Source: a bacterium
GTDB taxonomy: Bacteria; Zhuqueibacterota; QNDG01; DSAB01
NCBI GenBank assembly: GCA_016931965.1
Contig: JAFGDT010000115.1
Span: 62,001-126,000 of the forward strand
Length of the DNA: 64,000 nt
Direction of reading: 5' to 3'
The number at the start of each line of letters is the position of its first letter. The stretch's first letter is position 1. Both the position numbers and the translations under genes were made by a program. Shown in pieces: positions 9,027 through 18,277 of this stretch. Under the pieces are notes generated by a model. That model worked only from the letters and a program-made list of their open reading frames with translations. It was not told the origin of the DNA and searched no databases.

Positions 9027-9926
9027 TTAAATATACACGGCAAACAAACGAAGCACAGCCGGCGTGATATCTTCAAGTGTGCGAATATGACTGACGACAC
9101 TTTCACTCCCCCTTCCCCATAACAACGTCATAACCTTATTCCGTGTATGTGTTTTCACTGAAAGATCTTCAATATTACCGTGATCACTCGTCAGAATAAC
9201 CAGATTCGCATTTAAATCCAGCTCACTTAAAAGCGAAGTCATAAAACGATCCAATTTTTTTATTTCTTTCTGGCATCGTTCCATTTCCTGACTATGGCCG
9301 GCGCGATCCGTCATAAAATATTCATAGAGAACAAAATCATATTGTTTTGATGCTTGCACCAAGATATGGGCTGCTTCCTCAGGAGAGAAGAGATCTACAT
9401 TAAATCCCCGTTTGATCAAACTCTCATTGGTGAAATCATGATAGATCGACCGTTTTTTACGGATATCATCAATCTGAAAGAATGGAATATCGGCAGACAA
9501 AGTGGCTACCGTGGTCGTTGAAAGGCACCATTGGATTTTTTTATTGAGGGCGAAAAAAAGCGGCCGGTATGCATTGATAAAGGCCGGACGGCATCCCATC
9601 TCTTTTACCTGTTTGAGAAGGGAATACTGCCTGAGAATATCACGCAGACGGCTGTTGGGATATCCCTGGAGATGTCTCCCCAACAGTTTTGAACAATTAA
9701 TGCCGGTCAAAAGGGTCGATTGACCTGTTCCGCTTTGAGGTAAACCATCAACACCTAATGTGGCATCTGTAGGCAAAAGGAATCCCCCTCTCCCTGCTGA
9801 GTGGATACCATCACCATTTTCATAACAATCGAAGATGTTTAAATGATCCTGAACACAGGGATTCCGTAACGGATCATCAGATCCCAAACCAAGACCATCA
9901 ACAAAAATCAATAGGATTTTGATCAA
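9027..9926 (-). CDS. Alkaline-phosphatase-superfamily metalloenzyme (phosphomutase-like)
   Basis: The metal site motifs of the superfamily are present: FVDGLGLG at the N-terminus, a threonine nucleophile context in SGTGQSTLLTG (near residue 67), TDRAGH and SDHGNIED toward the C-terminus. At 299 residues it is shorter than the 2,3-bisphosphoglycerate-independent phosphoglycerate mutase and lacks an obvious inserted domain. The specific substrate cannot be read from sequence. It overlaps the end of era by 4 nt (ATGA), showing translational coupling. Confidence 0.8.
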   Translation of the reverse strand: MIKILLIFVDGLGLGSDDPLRNPCVQDHLNIFDCYENGDGIHSAGRGGFLLPTDATLGVDGLPQSGTGQSTLLTGINCSKLLGRHLQGYPNSRLRDILRQYSLLKQVKEMGCRPAFINAYRPLFFALNKKIQWCLSTTTVATLSADIPFFQIDDIRKKRSIYHDFTNESLIKRGFNVDLFSPEEAAHILVQASKQYDFVLYEYFMTDRAGHSQEMERCQKEIKKLDRFMTSLLSELDLNANLVILTSDHGNIEDLSVKTHTRNKVMTLLWGRGSESVVSHIRTLEDITPAVLRLFAVYI

Positions 9927-10816
9927 TATCCCAACCGGGTTACAAGTTTGGCATCTTTACGCCACTTCTTCTTGATCTGAACCTGCAATTCCAAAAAGAC
10001 AGGACGTTTTAAAAAATGTTCAATATCTTCTCTGGCAAGGCTGCCCACTTTCTTCAGCGCCTGCCCCCCTTTCCCGATGAGAATGCCTTTCTGCGAATTG
10101 CGTTCGACATAGATCACCGCCCGAATAAAATCTTTATGTCCCCTTTTTTCCTCAAACGTTTCCACATGAACGGATGTAGCATAAGGTATTTCTTCACCAA
10201 AATGGAAAAATATTTTCTCCCGAATGATTTCAGCGACAAAAAAGCGTTCTGGCTCATCACTGATAACATCCTGCGAATAAAAAGGCAAACCCTCAGGAAG
10301 TTTCTCCACAATAAGCGAAAGAAGAAGATTCAGTCCGTCCTTTTTCAAAGCCGATATGGGTAAAATCTCCTGAAATAGATTCATCACTTGGAACCGGTCG
10401 ATGATTGGAAGGATTTTGTTTTTATCAACCAGGTCAATTTTGTTGATAATTAAAAATTTTGTTGCAGGAAATGATTTTAATGATTGGGAAATCTTTTCAT
10501 TCTGCAGCTGATCGCCTGTGACTTCGATCATCATCAAAATGAGATCGGCCTCCTTCATGGTGGCTTGGGTCGTGTTCAACATTCTCTTCTGAAGAAAATA
10601 TTTGGGTTGCATGATTCCAGGTGTATCCAGAAATACAACCTGATAATTGTCACCATTTAAAATACCCAAGATGCGGTGGCGTGTGGTCTGCGGTTTTGGA
10701 GTTACAATGGCCAATTTTTGTTGAATCAAATGGTTCAGTAATGTGGATTTCCCCACATTTGGTCTACCAACAATAGCCACATAGCCCGCACGAAAGGGCG
10801 ATATTTTTAAATGCAT
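9923..10816 (-). CDS. era: GTPase Era
   Basis: This ribosome-assembly GTPase binds the 3' end of 16S rRNA during 30S maturation. The G motifs are clear: GRPNVGKST (G1, near residue 16), DTPG (G3) and NKID (G4). The KH domain with GKGGQALKKVG occupies the C-terminal third. The length of 297 residues is normal. It starts 10 nt after the stop of the SpoIID-like gene and overlaps the next gene, so it is in the middle of a four-gene operon. Confidence 0.97.
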   Translation of the reverse strand: MHLKISPFRAGYVAIVGRPNVGKSTLLNHLIQQKLAIVTPKPQTTRHRILGILNGDNYQVVFLDTPGIMQPKYFLQKRMLNTTQATMKEADLILMMIEVTGDQLQNEKISQSLKSFPATKFLIINKIDLVDKNKILPIIDRFQVMNLFQEILPISALKKDGLNLLLSLIVEKLPEGLPFYSQDVISDEPERFFVAEIIREKIFFHFGEEIPYATSVHVETFEEKRGHKDFIRAVIYVERNSQKGILIGKGGQALKKVGSLAREDIEHFLKRPVFLELQVQIKKKWRKDAKLVTRLGY

Positions 10817-10826
10817 CGATTTAATC

Positions 10827-12452
10827 TTAATAGAGTTGTTTAATTTGGACGTCTTGATAATAATGTTTTAGTATTTGATCGAAACGATATCCGAGCAAAG
10901 CCATCACTGCAGCGCCAGTCTGACACATCCCGACGCCATGTCCAAACCCGGCACCCTTAAGGATAAATCCACTTGGAATTCCATTTTGTATGTCTTTCCT
11001 AATCACATAAAAGCAAGAACTCCAGAGTGTGTTCAGTGAAAGTTTTTGGCGGATGGCCAATTCTCTATCAACCGTGCATTCACCATCTGTCCCCACAATG
11101 AGCAGCTTGATAATACGACCTGAAACGCCTCTTTGAAGGGGAATCAGATCCAGAACGTCTCCGCCCTGCCATTCAATTTTGGTCTGAAGGATTTCTTTCA
11201 GCTCCTGTTGCGTGTATTGAACCTCCCAACGAAAATATTTTTTTGTATAATCCAAAGCTTCCGGAAACAGATCGGGTATTGTATTACAGTATGCAATGGG
11301 TTTGTCATCAATCCAATTTTGAATATTTTGTTCATCCGATAGCAATCCGTACCTATCCAATAGTTGCGATCCATCAAAACTCCCTTGAAGATAAGCTTTG
11401 GGTTCTCCTCCCCAGGTTTTGTTATTATCCTCACCATGTCCCCCACACACGGCGGAATATACGGCATCACAAACGGTATCATCATACCAAAGAACGAGCC
11501 CCTCTGTTTCCTGAACAGCTTGATTGGTGGTGGGATGATATCCCGATAAGCCGCTGTAAGACTGACAGTGTACCGTTGCACAGAGATCAAACGGGTCTGA
11601 CAGATGGACAGATCCCAACTTGGCCAATGCTTCACTTCTTGCCGCCACTGCCTGAGCTTTCAAAGCTTCAAAAGGAAAACCGTTCGGCATTTCTGCAGGA
11701 AGAACCCCCTGAAGATAGACTTCCAAAGGAATCGTATTGATAACAGCCAACTTCCCATCACTATCCAGCTCAAACCTGATTTGCTCGGGATAGGTCCGGG
11801 TTTCATTTCGTTCGAAATGAAATCCAGTACCCACCGGTACTTCGCAAAGTGTCACTTCGGTTCCCTGTATAACGATAGGATTTGAGGATTCAAATGTTTG
11901 ATTATTTTCAAGATTGCGCAGAATAATTATCCCTTGCGCCTTCTGTACTTCTTTTTCAACAACGGTTGTTTCCAGCTTTCCCCAAATAGAATCCCGATAA
12001 GCCTCTGCTGTTTCTTGACTGGCGAAAGCTTCTTGGAGACAGACACGAAAAGACCGATTGTCATGAATCACCTGATTGCCTATGAGACGTTTTTCTCCCG
12101 TTGGTTGAATAAATGCATGAAAACCCTTCTCGACTATTTCTTTGATCACTGTATCAGCCTTTTCTTCACTCTTTACCGAGGCGGCAACGAGTATATAGAG
12201 AACTTTATTGGGACTGCTTTCTCTGATTTCAGCTCTCCATCTGTTACCCTTAACCCCTGTCGCTATAAATGTTCCATCATGACTGGTAATTTGAAATGAT
12301 TTCTGCACAGAAAATTCGACAGCTTCTTGCCCCCACAATAGTCCCACCTGGATCATAGGCTCCAGTGAGTGTAATTTTTCCGGTTGCTTAACGGCGCATC
12401 GTACAAGAGACAAAAAAATGATCAATCCAACAAAAAGGCTGATTTTTTTCAA
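10827..12452 (-). CDS. SpoIID/LytB-domain lipoprotein with SPOR-like region
   Basis: The N-terminus has a hydrophobic signal ending in SLVRC, a plausible lipobox. Residues about 95-190 resemble a SPOR peptidoglycan-binding repeat ('FRVCLQEAFASQETAEAYRD'). Residues about 230-540 carry the SpoIID domain: 'PLEVYLQGVLPAEMP', 'EALKAQAVAARS', CGGHGE and the C-terminal GFGHGVGMCQTGA. SpoIID proteins are glycan-specific lytic transglycosylases. In a non-sporulating diderm it probably acts on denuded glycan strands at the septum; that role is inferred. It heads the operon with era, the phosphomutase-like gene and ttcA. Confidence 0.9.
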   Translation of the reverse strand: MKKISLFVGLIIFLSLVRCAVKQPEKLHSLEPMIQVGLLWGQEAVEFSVQKSFQITSHDGTFIATGVKGNRWRAEIRESSPNKVLYILVAASVKSEEKADTVIKEIVEKGFHAFIQPTGEKRLIGNQVIHDNRSFRVCLQEAFASQETAEAYRDSIWGKLETTVVEKEVQKAQGIIILRNLENNQTFESSNPIVIQGTEVTLCEVPVGTGFHFERNETRTYPEQIRFELDSDGKLAVINTIPLEVYLQGVLPAEMPNGFPFEALKAQAVAARSEALAKLGSVHLSDPFDLCATVHCQSYSGLSGYHPTTNQAVQETEGLVLWYDDTVCDAVYSAVCGGHGEDNNKTWGGEPKAYLQGSFDGSQLLDRYGLLSDEQNIQNWIDDKPIAYCNTIPDLFPEALDYTKKYFRWEVQYTQQELKEILQTKIEWQGGDVLDLIPLQRGVSGRIIKLLIVGTDGECTVDRELAIRQKLSLNTLWSSCFYVIRKDIQNGIPSGFILKGAGFGHGVGMCQTGAAVMALLGYRFDQILKHYYQDVQIKQLY

Positions 12453-12615
12453 TGATTGCCAATCCTATCAATCACATTTTCCGATGATTATTCAATGACT
12501 GTCAAAAAATATAATGACCATGATATCAAAATGCAAGGGGAAAAGGATGATCCCCCGTTCATTATTTAGCAGATGATGAAAGGGATTGTGATACAAATGT
12601 GATGCAAGTAAACGA

Positions 12616-12644
12616 TTGACATCAACAAATAAATTGTTTACTTT
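12616..12644 (+). promoter_or_regulatory. Putative promoter of the surface-glycan locus
   Basis: A perfect TTGACA box lies 17 nt before TACTTT, about 50 bp upstream of the epimerase ATG. The -10 match is only partial. Confidence 0.45.
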
Positions 12645-12693
12645 ATTGCTATTAGTGCGTAATCGTCTAATCTTGTAAAGAGAGAGGGAGAGA

Positions 12694-13671
12694 ATGTCAT
12701 TCAAGCAGATTAAATGTCTCATTACAGGCGGACTTGGATTTATCGGCAGTAATTTGGCCATAAAACTGGTCGAATTGGGCGCTGATATCACAATTGTTGA
12801 TTCTATGATACCCGAATATGGAGGCAATTTATTCAATATTGAACCTGTGAAAAATGATGTGAAAATCAATTTTTCAGATATGAGAGATACGCATACACTT
12901 CCCTATCTGGTAAAGAACAGTGACATTATTTTTAATCTGGCTGGGCAGGTGAGTCATATGGACAGTATGAAAGATCCATTGACCGATCTCGATATTAATG
13001 TTCGGGCTCAGATATTCCTCCTTGAAGCATGTCGCAAATACAACCCCAACGCAACCATTATTTACACTTCGACAAGACAATTTTATGGCAGACCGCGATA
13101 TTTACCTGTCGATGAGAACCATCCTCTCTGCTCAGTGGATACAAACGGAATCAACAAACTGGCTGGCGAACAATACCATATCCTGTATCACCAGGTGTAT
13201 GGGCTTAAAACAATCGCATTGAGACTCACAAATACATATGGGCCAAGGCAACTCATTAAAAACCCAAGACAGGGATTCATTGGATGGTTTGTCAAGCATA
13301 TTGTGTGTGATGAGACCATTGAAATTTTTGGGGATGGTTTGCAGATTCGGGATTTAACATATGTGAACGATGTGGTTGATGCTTTGATAGCTTGCGTGGA
13401 TTTGCCAAAATGCTATGGTGAAATATACAATCTCGGCGGGGAGAAAACATCCCTCATCGATCTGGCAAAGCAATTGATATCCATTGCAAGCAAGGGTTCT
13501 TATAAACTGGTCCCCTTCCCAGAGGAGAGGAAGAAAATCGATATTGGCGACTTTTACAGTGATTATTCAAAATTTAAAAAAGCGACTGGTTGGATTCCAA
13601 AAGTCACATTGCAAGAGGGATTGAAACGTACCATCCAGTATTATGAGACATATAAGGATTATTATTTATGA
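12694..13671 (+). CDS. Extended SDR NAD-dependent nucleotide-sugar epimerase/dehydratase, variant catalytic motif
   Basis: The Rossmann glycine motif GGLGFIGS begins near residue 11, followed by an NLAGQVSH segment and '[11 protein letters not shown]', as in UDP-glucose epimerases and dTDP-glucose dehydratases. At the place of the catalytic YxxxK the protein reads NGINK, so the tyrosine is replaced by asparagine while the lysine stays. The length of 325 residues is complete. The ribosome site is a GAGGGAGAG run. Its stop overlaps the aminotransferase start by 4 nt. It likely makes an activated sugar for the surface polymer; the reaction is not predictable. Confidence 0.88.
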   Translation: MSFKQIKCLITGGLGFIGSNLAIKLVELGADITIVDSMIPEYGGNLFNIEPVKNDVKINFSDMRDTHTLPYLVKNSDIIFNLAGQVSHMDSMKDPLTDLDINVRAQIFLLEACRKYNPNATIIYTSTRQFYGRPRYLPVDENHPLCSVDTNGINKLAGEQYHILYHQVYGLKTIALRLTNTYGPRQLIKNPRQGFIGWFVKHIVCDETIEIFGDGLQIRDLTYVNDVVDALIACVDLPKCYGEIYNLGGEKTSLIDLAKQLISIASKGSYKLVPFPEERKKIDIGDFYSDYSKFKKATGWIPKVTLQEGLKRTIQYYETYKDYYL

Positions 13672-14777
13672 GCTCAATGATTGTACGCTTTTTGGAATTG
13701 AGAAGAAATTATCTACAAAACAGAGATATCATTAATGCGGCCGTTTCACGAGTACTCTCAAGCGGCTGGTACCTATTTGGTCAAGAACTCGAACAATTCG
13801 AAAAGCACTTCTCGGAATATTGCGGCGTGCAACATGGCATTGGTGTTGCCTCTGGTACTGAGGCCATACAAATCGCACTTGAAGCATGTGGTATCGGAGC
13901 TGGAGATGAAGTATTGACCACGAGCAACACATGCGTTCCGACCATAACAGGGATTGAACTGTCGGGTGCCAAATGTATCTTTGTCGATATCGATCCGGAT
14001 ACATACATCATCGACCCCCATCAGATTGAAAACCGGATGATGTCCAACACAAAAGCCATTGTCGTGGTTCATCTTTACGGACAGTGTGCTGACATGAAGG
14101 AAATTCAACACATCGCTCAAAAAAATAATTTAAAAATAATCGAAGATTGTGCACAGGCTCATGGGTCTTCCTTCAATGGAAAACATGCGGGAAGTTTTGG
14201 AGATGTAGGCGCGTTCAGTTTTTATCCAACAAAAAATTTGGGTGCACTGGGCGATGCGGGTATCGTGGTAACCGATGACCAAACGATTGCAGAACGTGCT
14301 CGCATGCTCAGAAATTATGGGCAAAAAGAAAAATACTATCATTCGATTAAAGGAATAAACAGCCGTATGGACGAAATTCAGGCCGCTATCCTCAATGCCA
14401 AGTTACCTCTGCTCGATCAATGGATTGAAAGAAGACACCAAATAGCCACCCGATATATCACAGCTCTACAAGATCTAGAAATTCATTTGCCACACACACC
14501 CAAAACCAATAAACACAGTTATCATCTCTTTGTGATTAGAATTAAGAATCGCGATCGTTTTCGAGAGCGCTTGACGCAACAGGGTGTCCAGACCGAAATT
14601 CACTATCCCGTACCGGTCCACCGACAACCCGCTTACAAGGAGTACCTGGATCAGGGTCCATTTTTACCCGTCACAGATGCACAGGCAAGCGAATTGGTCA
14701 GTTTGCCACTTTACCCTGAGTTGACTGATCCGGAAGTCGATCATGTGATCGAATCCATTAGAGCAATTCTCTCTTAA
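13668..14777 (+). CDS. DegT/DnrJ/EryC1/StrS-family sugar aminotransferase
   Basis: This PLP-dependent fold-type-I enzyme transfers an amino group to a nucleotide keto-sugar. Visible are the [13 protein letters not shown] cofactor loop, VHLYGQ, 'EDCAQAHGS', and the Schiff-base lysine in '[14 protein letters not shown]' (near residue 190). The C-terminal half has the HSYHLFVIR and '[13 protein letters not shown]' signatures. At 369 residues it is full length. It is translationally coupled to the epimerase through an ATGA overlap, so the two probably act in sequence to make an amino sugar for the glycan. Confidence 0.93.
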   Translation: MSSMIVRFLELRRNYLQNRDIINAAVSRVLSSGWYLFGQELEQFEKHFSEYCGVQHGIGVASGTEAIQIALEACGIGAGDEVLTTSNTCVPTITGIELSGAKCIFVDIDPDTYIIDPHQIENRMMSNTKAIVVVHLYGQCADMKEIQHIAQKNNLKIIEDCAQAHGSSFNGKHAGSFGDVGAFSFYPTKNLGALGDAGIVVTDDQTIAERARMLRNYGQKEKYYHSIKGINSRMDEIQAAILNAKLPLLDQWIERRHQIATRYITALQDLEIHLPHTPKTNKHSYHLFVIRIKNRDRFRERLTQQGVQTEIHYPVPVHRQPAYKEYLDQGPFLPVTDAQASELVSLPLYPELTDPEVDHVIESIRAILS

Positions 14778-14823
14778 TAGAGTAAAATTTAAAATATAAG
14801 GAGTTTTGAATCCGAAAAGCAAC

Positions 14824-14852
14824 TTGACAAAACCAATTGGAAGTTGTATATT
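14824..14852 (+). promoter_or_regulatory. Strong sigma70-type promoter before the radical SAM gene
   Basis: TTGACA and TATATT are separated by exactly 17 nt, about 130 bp before the ATG at 14980. It gives the radical SAM gene and downstream glycan genes their own transcription start. Confidence 0.7.
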
Positions 14853-14979
14853 TTTCAGGATTTTTGGGATTGAGCAAAACGCTTCGTTTGCCTTTTAAAT
14901 AAATAAAGTTAAACATCCAGATTATTATTGTGATGTTCATCAATACGTTCACCTAAAACGATAAAGTTGAAATTGTATT

Positions 14980-16569
14980 ATGAAAGTGATGTTTGTTATA
15001 AATGACTTGGGTATCAACGAACCATTTGGCCCGATGATTCTATCAGCAATTGTTAAAGAAAAAGGACACGAAACCCTTCTTGGCGTTATACAAAAAGAAG
15101 ACGTGATGAAAAAAATAGCTTCATGGAAACCCGATATGCTGGCCTACAGTATGATGAGTGTTGACATGGAAGATATGAGACAGTTTAACCGATCTCTTCG
15201 GGAAAAAACAAAGATATTTACATTATTAGGTGGCCCCCATGCTACTCTGGACAGGACTTGCATCAATGATCCGGATATCGATGCGATCTGTGTCGGAGAA
15301 GGGGATGGAGCGATTATCGATGTTATAGAGTATCTTGAGAATGGAAGAGAAAATCACATCGAGGAAATTCCCAACATCATGACTTCTGAGTCTTCACCCA
15401 TGGATCTACGTCCCTTTCTTGAAGATCTCGATAATCTGCCTTTTATGGATCGTGCACTTGTTTATGATTATCCTTTTATGGGACGTTTTGGAATAAAAGG
15501 CGTGTGGGCAACGAGAGGATGTATGTTCCGATGTCCATACTGTTTCAACAATCGGTACAATCAGTTGTACAAAGGAAAGGGGAAAATTGTCAGACGGCGC
15601 AGCGTTGATTCCATGATCCGAGAGACCAAAGAGCTGATTGATCATTACCGCGTCGATTTTATTCGCATTCAGGATGATGCCTTCATTCTAAAGGTAGACG
15701 ATTGGATCAAGGAGTTTGCCGAAAGATGGCCATCTGAAATCGGAATTCCATTTTATTGTCTGCTGCGCTCTGAATGCGTAACGGATGAAATGGCCTATTA
15801 TTTGAAGAAAGCCGGCTGCTTTTCAATATGCATGTCTATCGAAACCGCCGATGATGCAATTCGAAATCGCATGTTGAGACGCCCTTCCAGTCAGGAAGAG
15901 TTGGAGGAAGCATTCCATATTTTAAAAAAACACAATATTCACATTTATGCCAATACCATGCTCGCTCTGCCGTTTACCTCTCTAGAGCATGATATTGCTT
16001 CTGTCGATTTTGCTATTAAGTCCAAACCGGATATGCCTAACTTCTCAATTTTTATGCCATATCCAGGCACAGATCTGGGCGATTATTGTCAACGAAAAGG
16101 CATTTACGATCCACAAAAAGATCCCATAAACTATGGTATGCGGAATATGAGTCCGCTTACCTGTTTTTCAAGAAAAGAAATAGAAGCACAGTACAATATC
16201 TGTGAATTGGCTATTGTAGCCGTCAAATTGCCTTTCCTGCGAAATGTCATTGTAAATCATTTGATTTATTGGAAACCCAATAAGATCTTTTTCTTTATTC
16301 ATTATCTTTTTGCAATACACACCTATGGTAAAAAGATATTTTATTTTAAACATACATTTAAAGAATATATTGATCTTTTTATCCGGACGTTCAGACATTA
16401 CATGTATGATTTTTTCGGAAAAGAAAGAAATTCTGAACAACTTCCGAAAAAGAAAGATTTATATCGACCAAAAAAAATGGGAGATATCTATACAAGAACT
16501 GAAGAATTAGAGAAATGTATGGAAGCCATGACCACCCATTATCAAGCTGACTTGGAAAGAGGTGAATGA
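14980..16569 (+). CDS. B12-binding-domain radical SAM protein of the glycan locus
   Basis: Residues about 1-140 form a cobalamin-binding-like Rossmann domain ('LLGGPHATLD', CVGEGDGA) without the DxHxxG histidine motif. The radical SAM 4Fe-4S cluster motif CMFRCPYC is near residue 182, with later core strands such as IRIQDDAF. The last 120 residues are rich in aromatic and basic residues with no known domain. Such proteins methylate or rearrange unactivated carbons; the substrate here is unknown. A lipid or sugar of the surface polymer is inferred from position only. The following GT2 gene starts two bases after its stop. Confidence 0.88.
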   Translation: MKVMFVINDLGINEPFGPMILSAIVKEKGHETLLGVIQKEDVMKKIASWKPDMLAYSMMSVDMEDMRQFNRSLREKTKIFTLLGGPHATLDRTCINDPDIDAICVGEGDGAIIDVIEYLENGRENHIEEIPNIMTSESSPMDLRPFLEDLDNLPFMDRALVYDYPFMGRFGIKGVWATRGCMFRCPYCFNNRYNQLYKGKGKIVRRRSVDSMIRETKELIDHYRVDFIRIQDDAFILKVDDWIKEFAERWPSEIGIPFYCLLRSECVTDEMAYYLKKAGCFSICMSIETADDAIRNRMLRRPSSQEELEEAFHILKKHNIHIYANTMLALPFTSLEHDIASVDFAIKSKPDMPNFSIFMPYPGTDLGDYCQRKGIYDPQKDPINYGMRNMSPLTCFSRKEIEAQYNICELAIVAVKLPFLRNVIVNHLIYWKPNKIFFFIHYLFAIHTYGKKIFYFKHTFKEYIDLFIRTFRHYMYDFFGKERNSEQLPKKKDLYRPKKMGDIYTRTEELEKCMEAMTTHYQADLERGE

Positions 16570-16570
16570 C

Positions 16571-17524
16571 TTGAGACAGAAAATCAATGTATCCATAGTG
16601 ATCCCGGTGTATAACGGGGCTGCGACTATTGGGAGGCTTGTCGATAACCTGATTGAAAAACTGAACCATTTTGAACTTGAAATTGTACTGGTCAACGATC
16701 ACTCCCGAGACAACTCCGAGGATGTTTGCATCGCTATACAAAATAAATATCCCTATAGGGTCAGTTTTTACTCATTGGCAAAGAATGTGGGTGAACACAA
16801 CGCTGTCTTGGCGGGATTGAACCATGCGACAGGAGATTATATTGTGATTATGGATGATGATTTCCAAAATCCGCCATCCGAAGTGATTAAATTGATCTCC
16901 ACAGCGATGCATAGTGACTATGACGTGATTTATACTTATTATGATAAGAAAAAACACACGAATTTTAGAAATCTGGGAAGCTGGTTCAATGACAAGATCG
17001 CCAACATCATGTTAAAAAAACCAAAGGATCTCTATCTTTCAAGTTTTAAATTGCTGAACAAATTCCTGGCAAGTGAAATCATCAAATATAAATCGCCTTT
17101 CCCCTATATCGATGGACTCATCCTGCAAATCACAGACAACATTGGCAAAATAAAAGTCGAACATCATAAGCGCGAAGCAGGCCGATCCAATTATACAATA
17201 AAAAAGTTGATCTCTTTATGGATTAACATGTTTACCAACTTTTCAATTATTCCCTTAAGGGTTTCCATCGTTTTGGGTTTTATCTTCTCAATCTATGGTT
17301 TAATTTATGGGATTATTATCATTATCGAAAGAATATTGAATCCCGACATGGCTCCGGGATTAGCCTCACTCATTGTAACCGTCTCTATTTTGGCAGGGGT
17401 ACAACTCATTGCCATTGGTATGATAGGAGAATATGTAGGCCGAATATTCATCTCCCAAAATAAAAAACCACAGTATACCATAAAAAGACAATATCCCAAG
17501 AAGATAAAACCAAGAAAAAAATAA
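16571..17524 (+). CDS. GT2 glycosyltransferase, polyprenyl-phosphate sugar synthase type
   Basis: The GT-A domain begins with VSIVIPVYNG and carries IVLVNDHSRD and the metal-binding IVIMDDDFQNPP (near residue 96). Two transmembrane segments lie near residues 230-290, ending in 'IAIGMIGEYVGRIF', the pattern of DPM1/GtrB/ArnC enzymes that charge polyprenyl phosphate with a sugar. The TTG at 16571 is chosen because AAAGAGGTGA lies 5 nt upstream; the ORF-track GTG at 16562 sits inside that site. It probably supplies a lipid-linked sugar to one of the polytopic transferases downstream. Confidence 0.9.
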   Translation: MRQKINVSIVIPVYNGAATIGRLVDNLIEKLNHFELEIVLVNDHSRDNSEDVCIAIQNKYPYRVSFYSLAKNVGEHNAVLAGLNHATGDYIVIMDDDFQNPPSEVIKLISTAMHSDYDVIYTYYDKKKHTNFRNLGSWFNDKIANIMLKKPKDLYLSSFKLLNKFLASEIIKYKSPFPYIDGLILQITDNIGKIKVEHHKREAGRSNYTIKKLISLWINMFTNFSIIPLRVSIVLGFIFSIYGLIYGIIIIIERILNPDMAPGLASLIVTVSILAGVQLIAIGMIGEYVGRIFISQNKKPQYTIKRQYPKKIKPRKK

Positions 17525-17526
17525 TT

Positions 17527-18267
17527 ATGTACGTTGATGAATATAAAACTATGTTTGAGTATGAAGACCATTATTGGTGGTATAGAGCACTTCATGAATT
17601 GATTGAATTTTTCGTTCAAAAAGAACAAAAAAGGGGAAAGAGATTTTTAAATATTCTTGATGCGGGTTGTGGAACGGGCAAATTGCTGACCATACTTAAA
17701 AAATACGGGAACACCCATGGAATCGATTATTCCGAAGATGCAATTATGTACTGTAAGAAAAGGGGATTAAAAAATATAAAAATTGGAGATTTGTGCCATT
17801 ACCAATCCAATCCGTCTTTATATGACATCATTACCCACATCGATATTTTGTGTTGTGTGAAAAAAGAAAATGAAATAAGAATCATCAAAGAATTTCACAA
17901 TGCTCTTAAACCGGACGGTATTCTCATACTCAATTTACCAGCATTTCACTGTCTCAGAAGAAGGCATGACATCGCCGTTGGCAGTTATCGAAGATATCGA
18001 AGAAATAGATTTATTCCAAAATTAATTGATATTGGATTTCATATCGAAATCCAGAGTTACCGGTTACCTGTTCTTTTTATTCCCATATTGCTAAAAAAAT
18101 ACTTTGAAACAATAAACAAGAGGAAAGAAATCAGATCCGATTTTTCTCCTCTTCCATTCTTTATTAATTGGTCTTTGCTTCAAATGTTCAGAATCGAAAA
18201 TAAAATAATAGACAAAATCAATATCCCGTTTGGAACCTCATTGTTTATTGTAGCACGTAAAAGGTAG
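17527..18267 (+). CDS. Class I SAM-dependent methyltransferase
   Basis: The SAM-binding motif ILDAGCGTGKLL is near residue 42, then a HGIDYS acidic loop and an 'ALKPDGILILNLPA' strand. The protein starts YVDEYKTMFEYEDHYWWYR, an aromatic N-terminus common in methyltransferases of polysaccharide or lipid loci. At 246 residues it appears complete. It begins 3 nt after the GT2 stop, so it belongs to the same transcript. The methyl acceptor is unknown. Confidence 0.88.
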   Translation: MYVDEYKTMFEYEDHYWWYRALHELIEFFVQKEQKRGKRFLNILDAGCGTGKLLTILKKYGNTHGIDYSEDAIMYCKKRGLKNIKIGDLCHYQSNPSLYDIITHIDILCCVKKENEIRIIKEFHNALKPDGILILNLPAFHCLRRRHDIAVGSYRRYRRNRFIPKLIDIGFHIEIQSYRLPVLFIPILLKKYFETINKRKEIRSDFSPLPFFINWSLLQMFRIENKIIDKINIPFGTSLFIVARKR

Positions 18268-18277
18268 TTTACAGATC

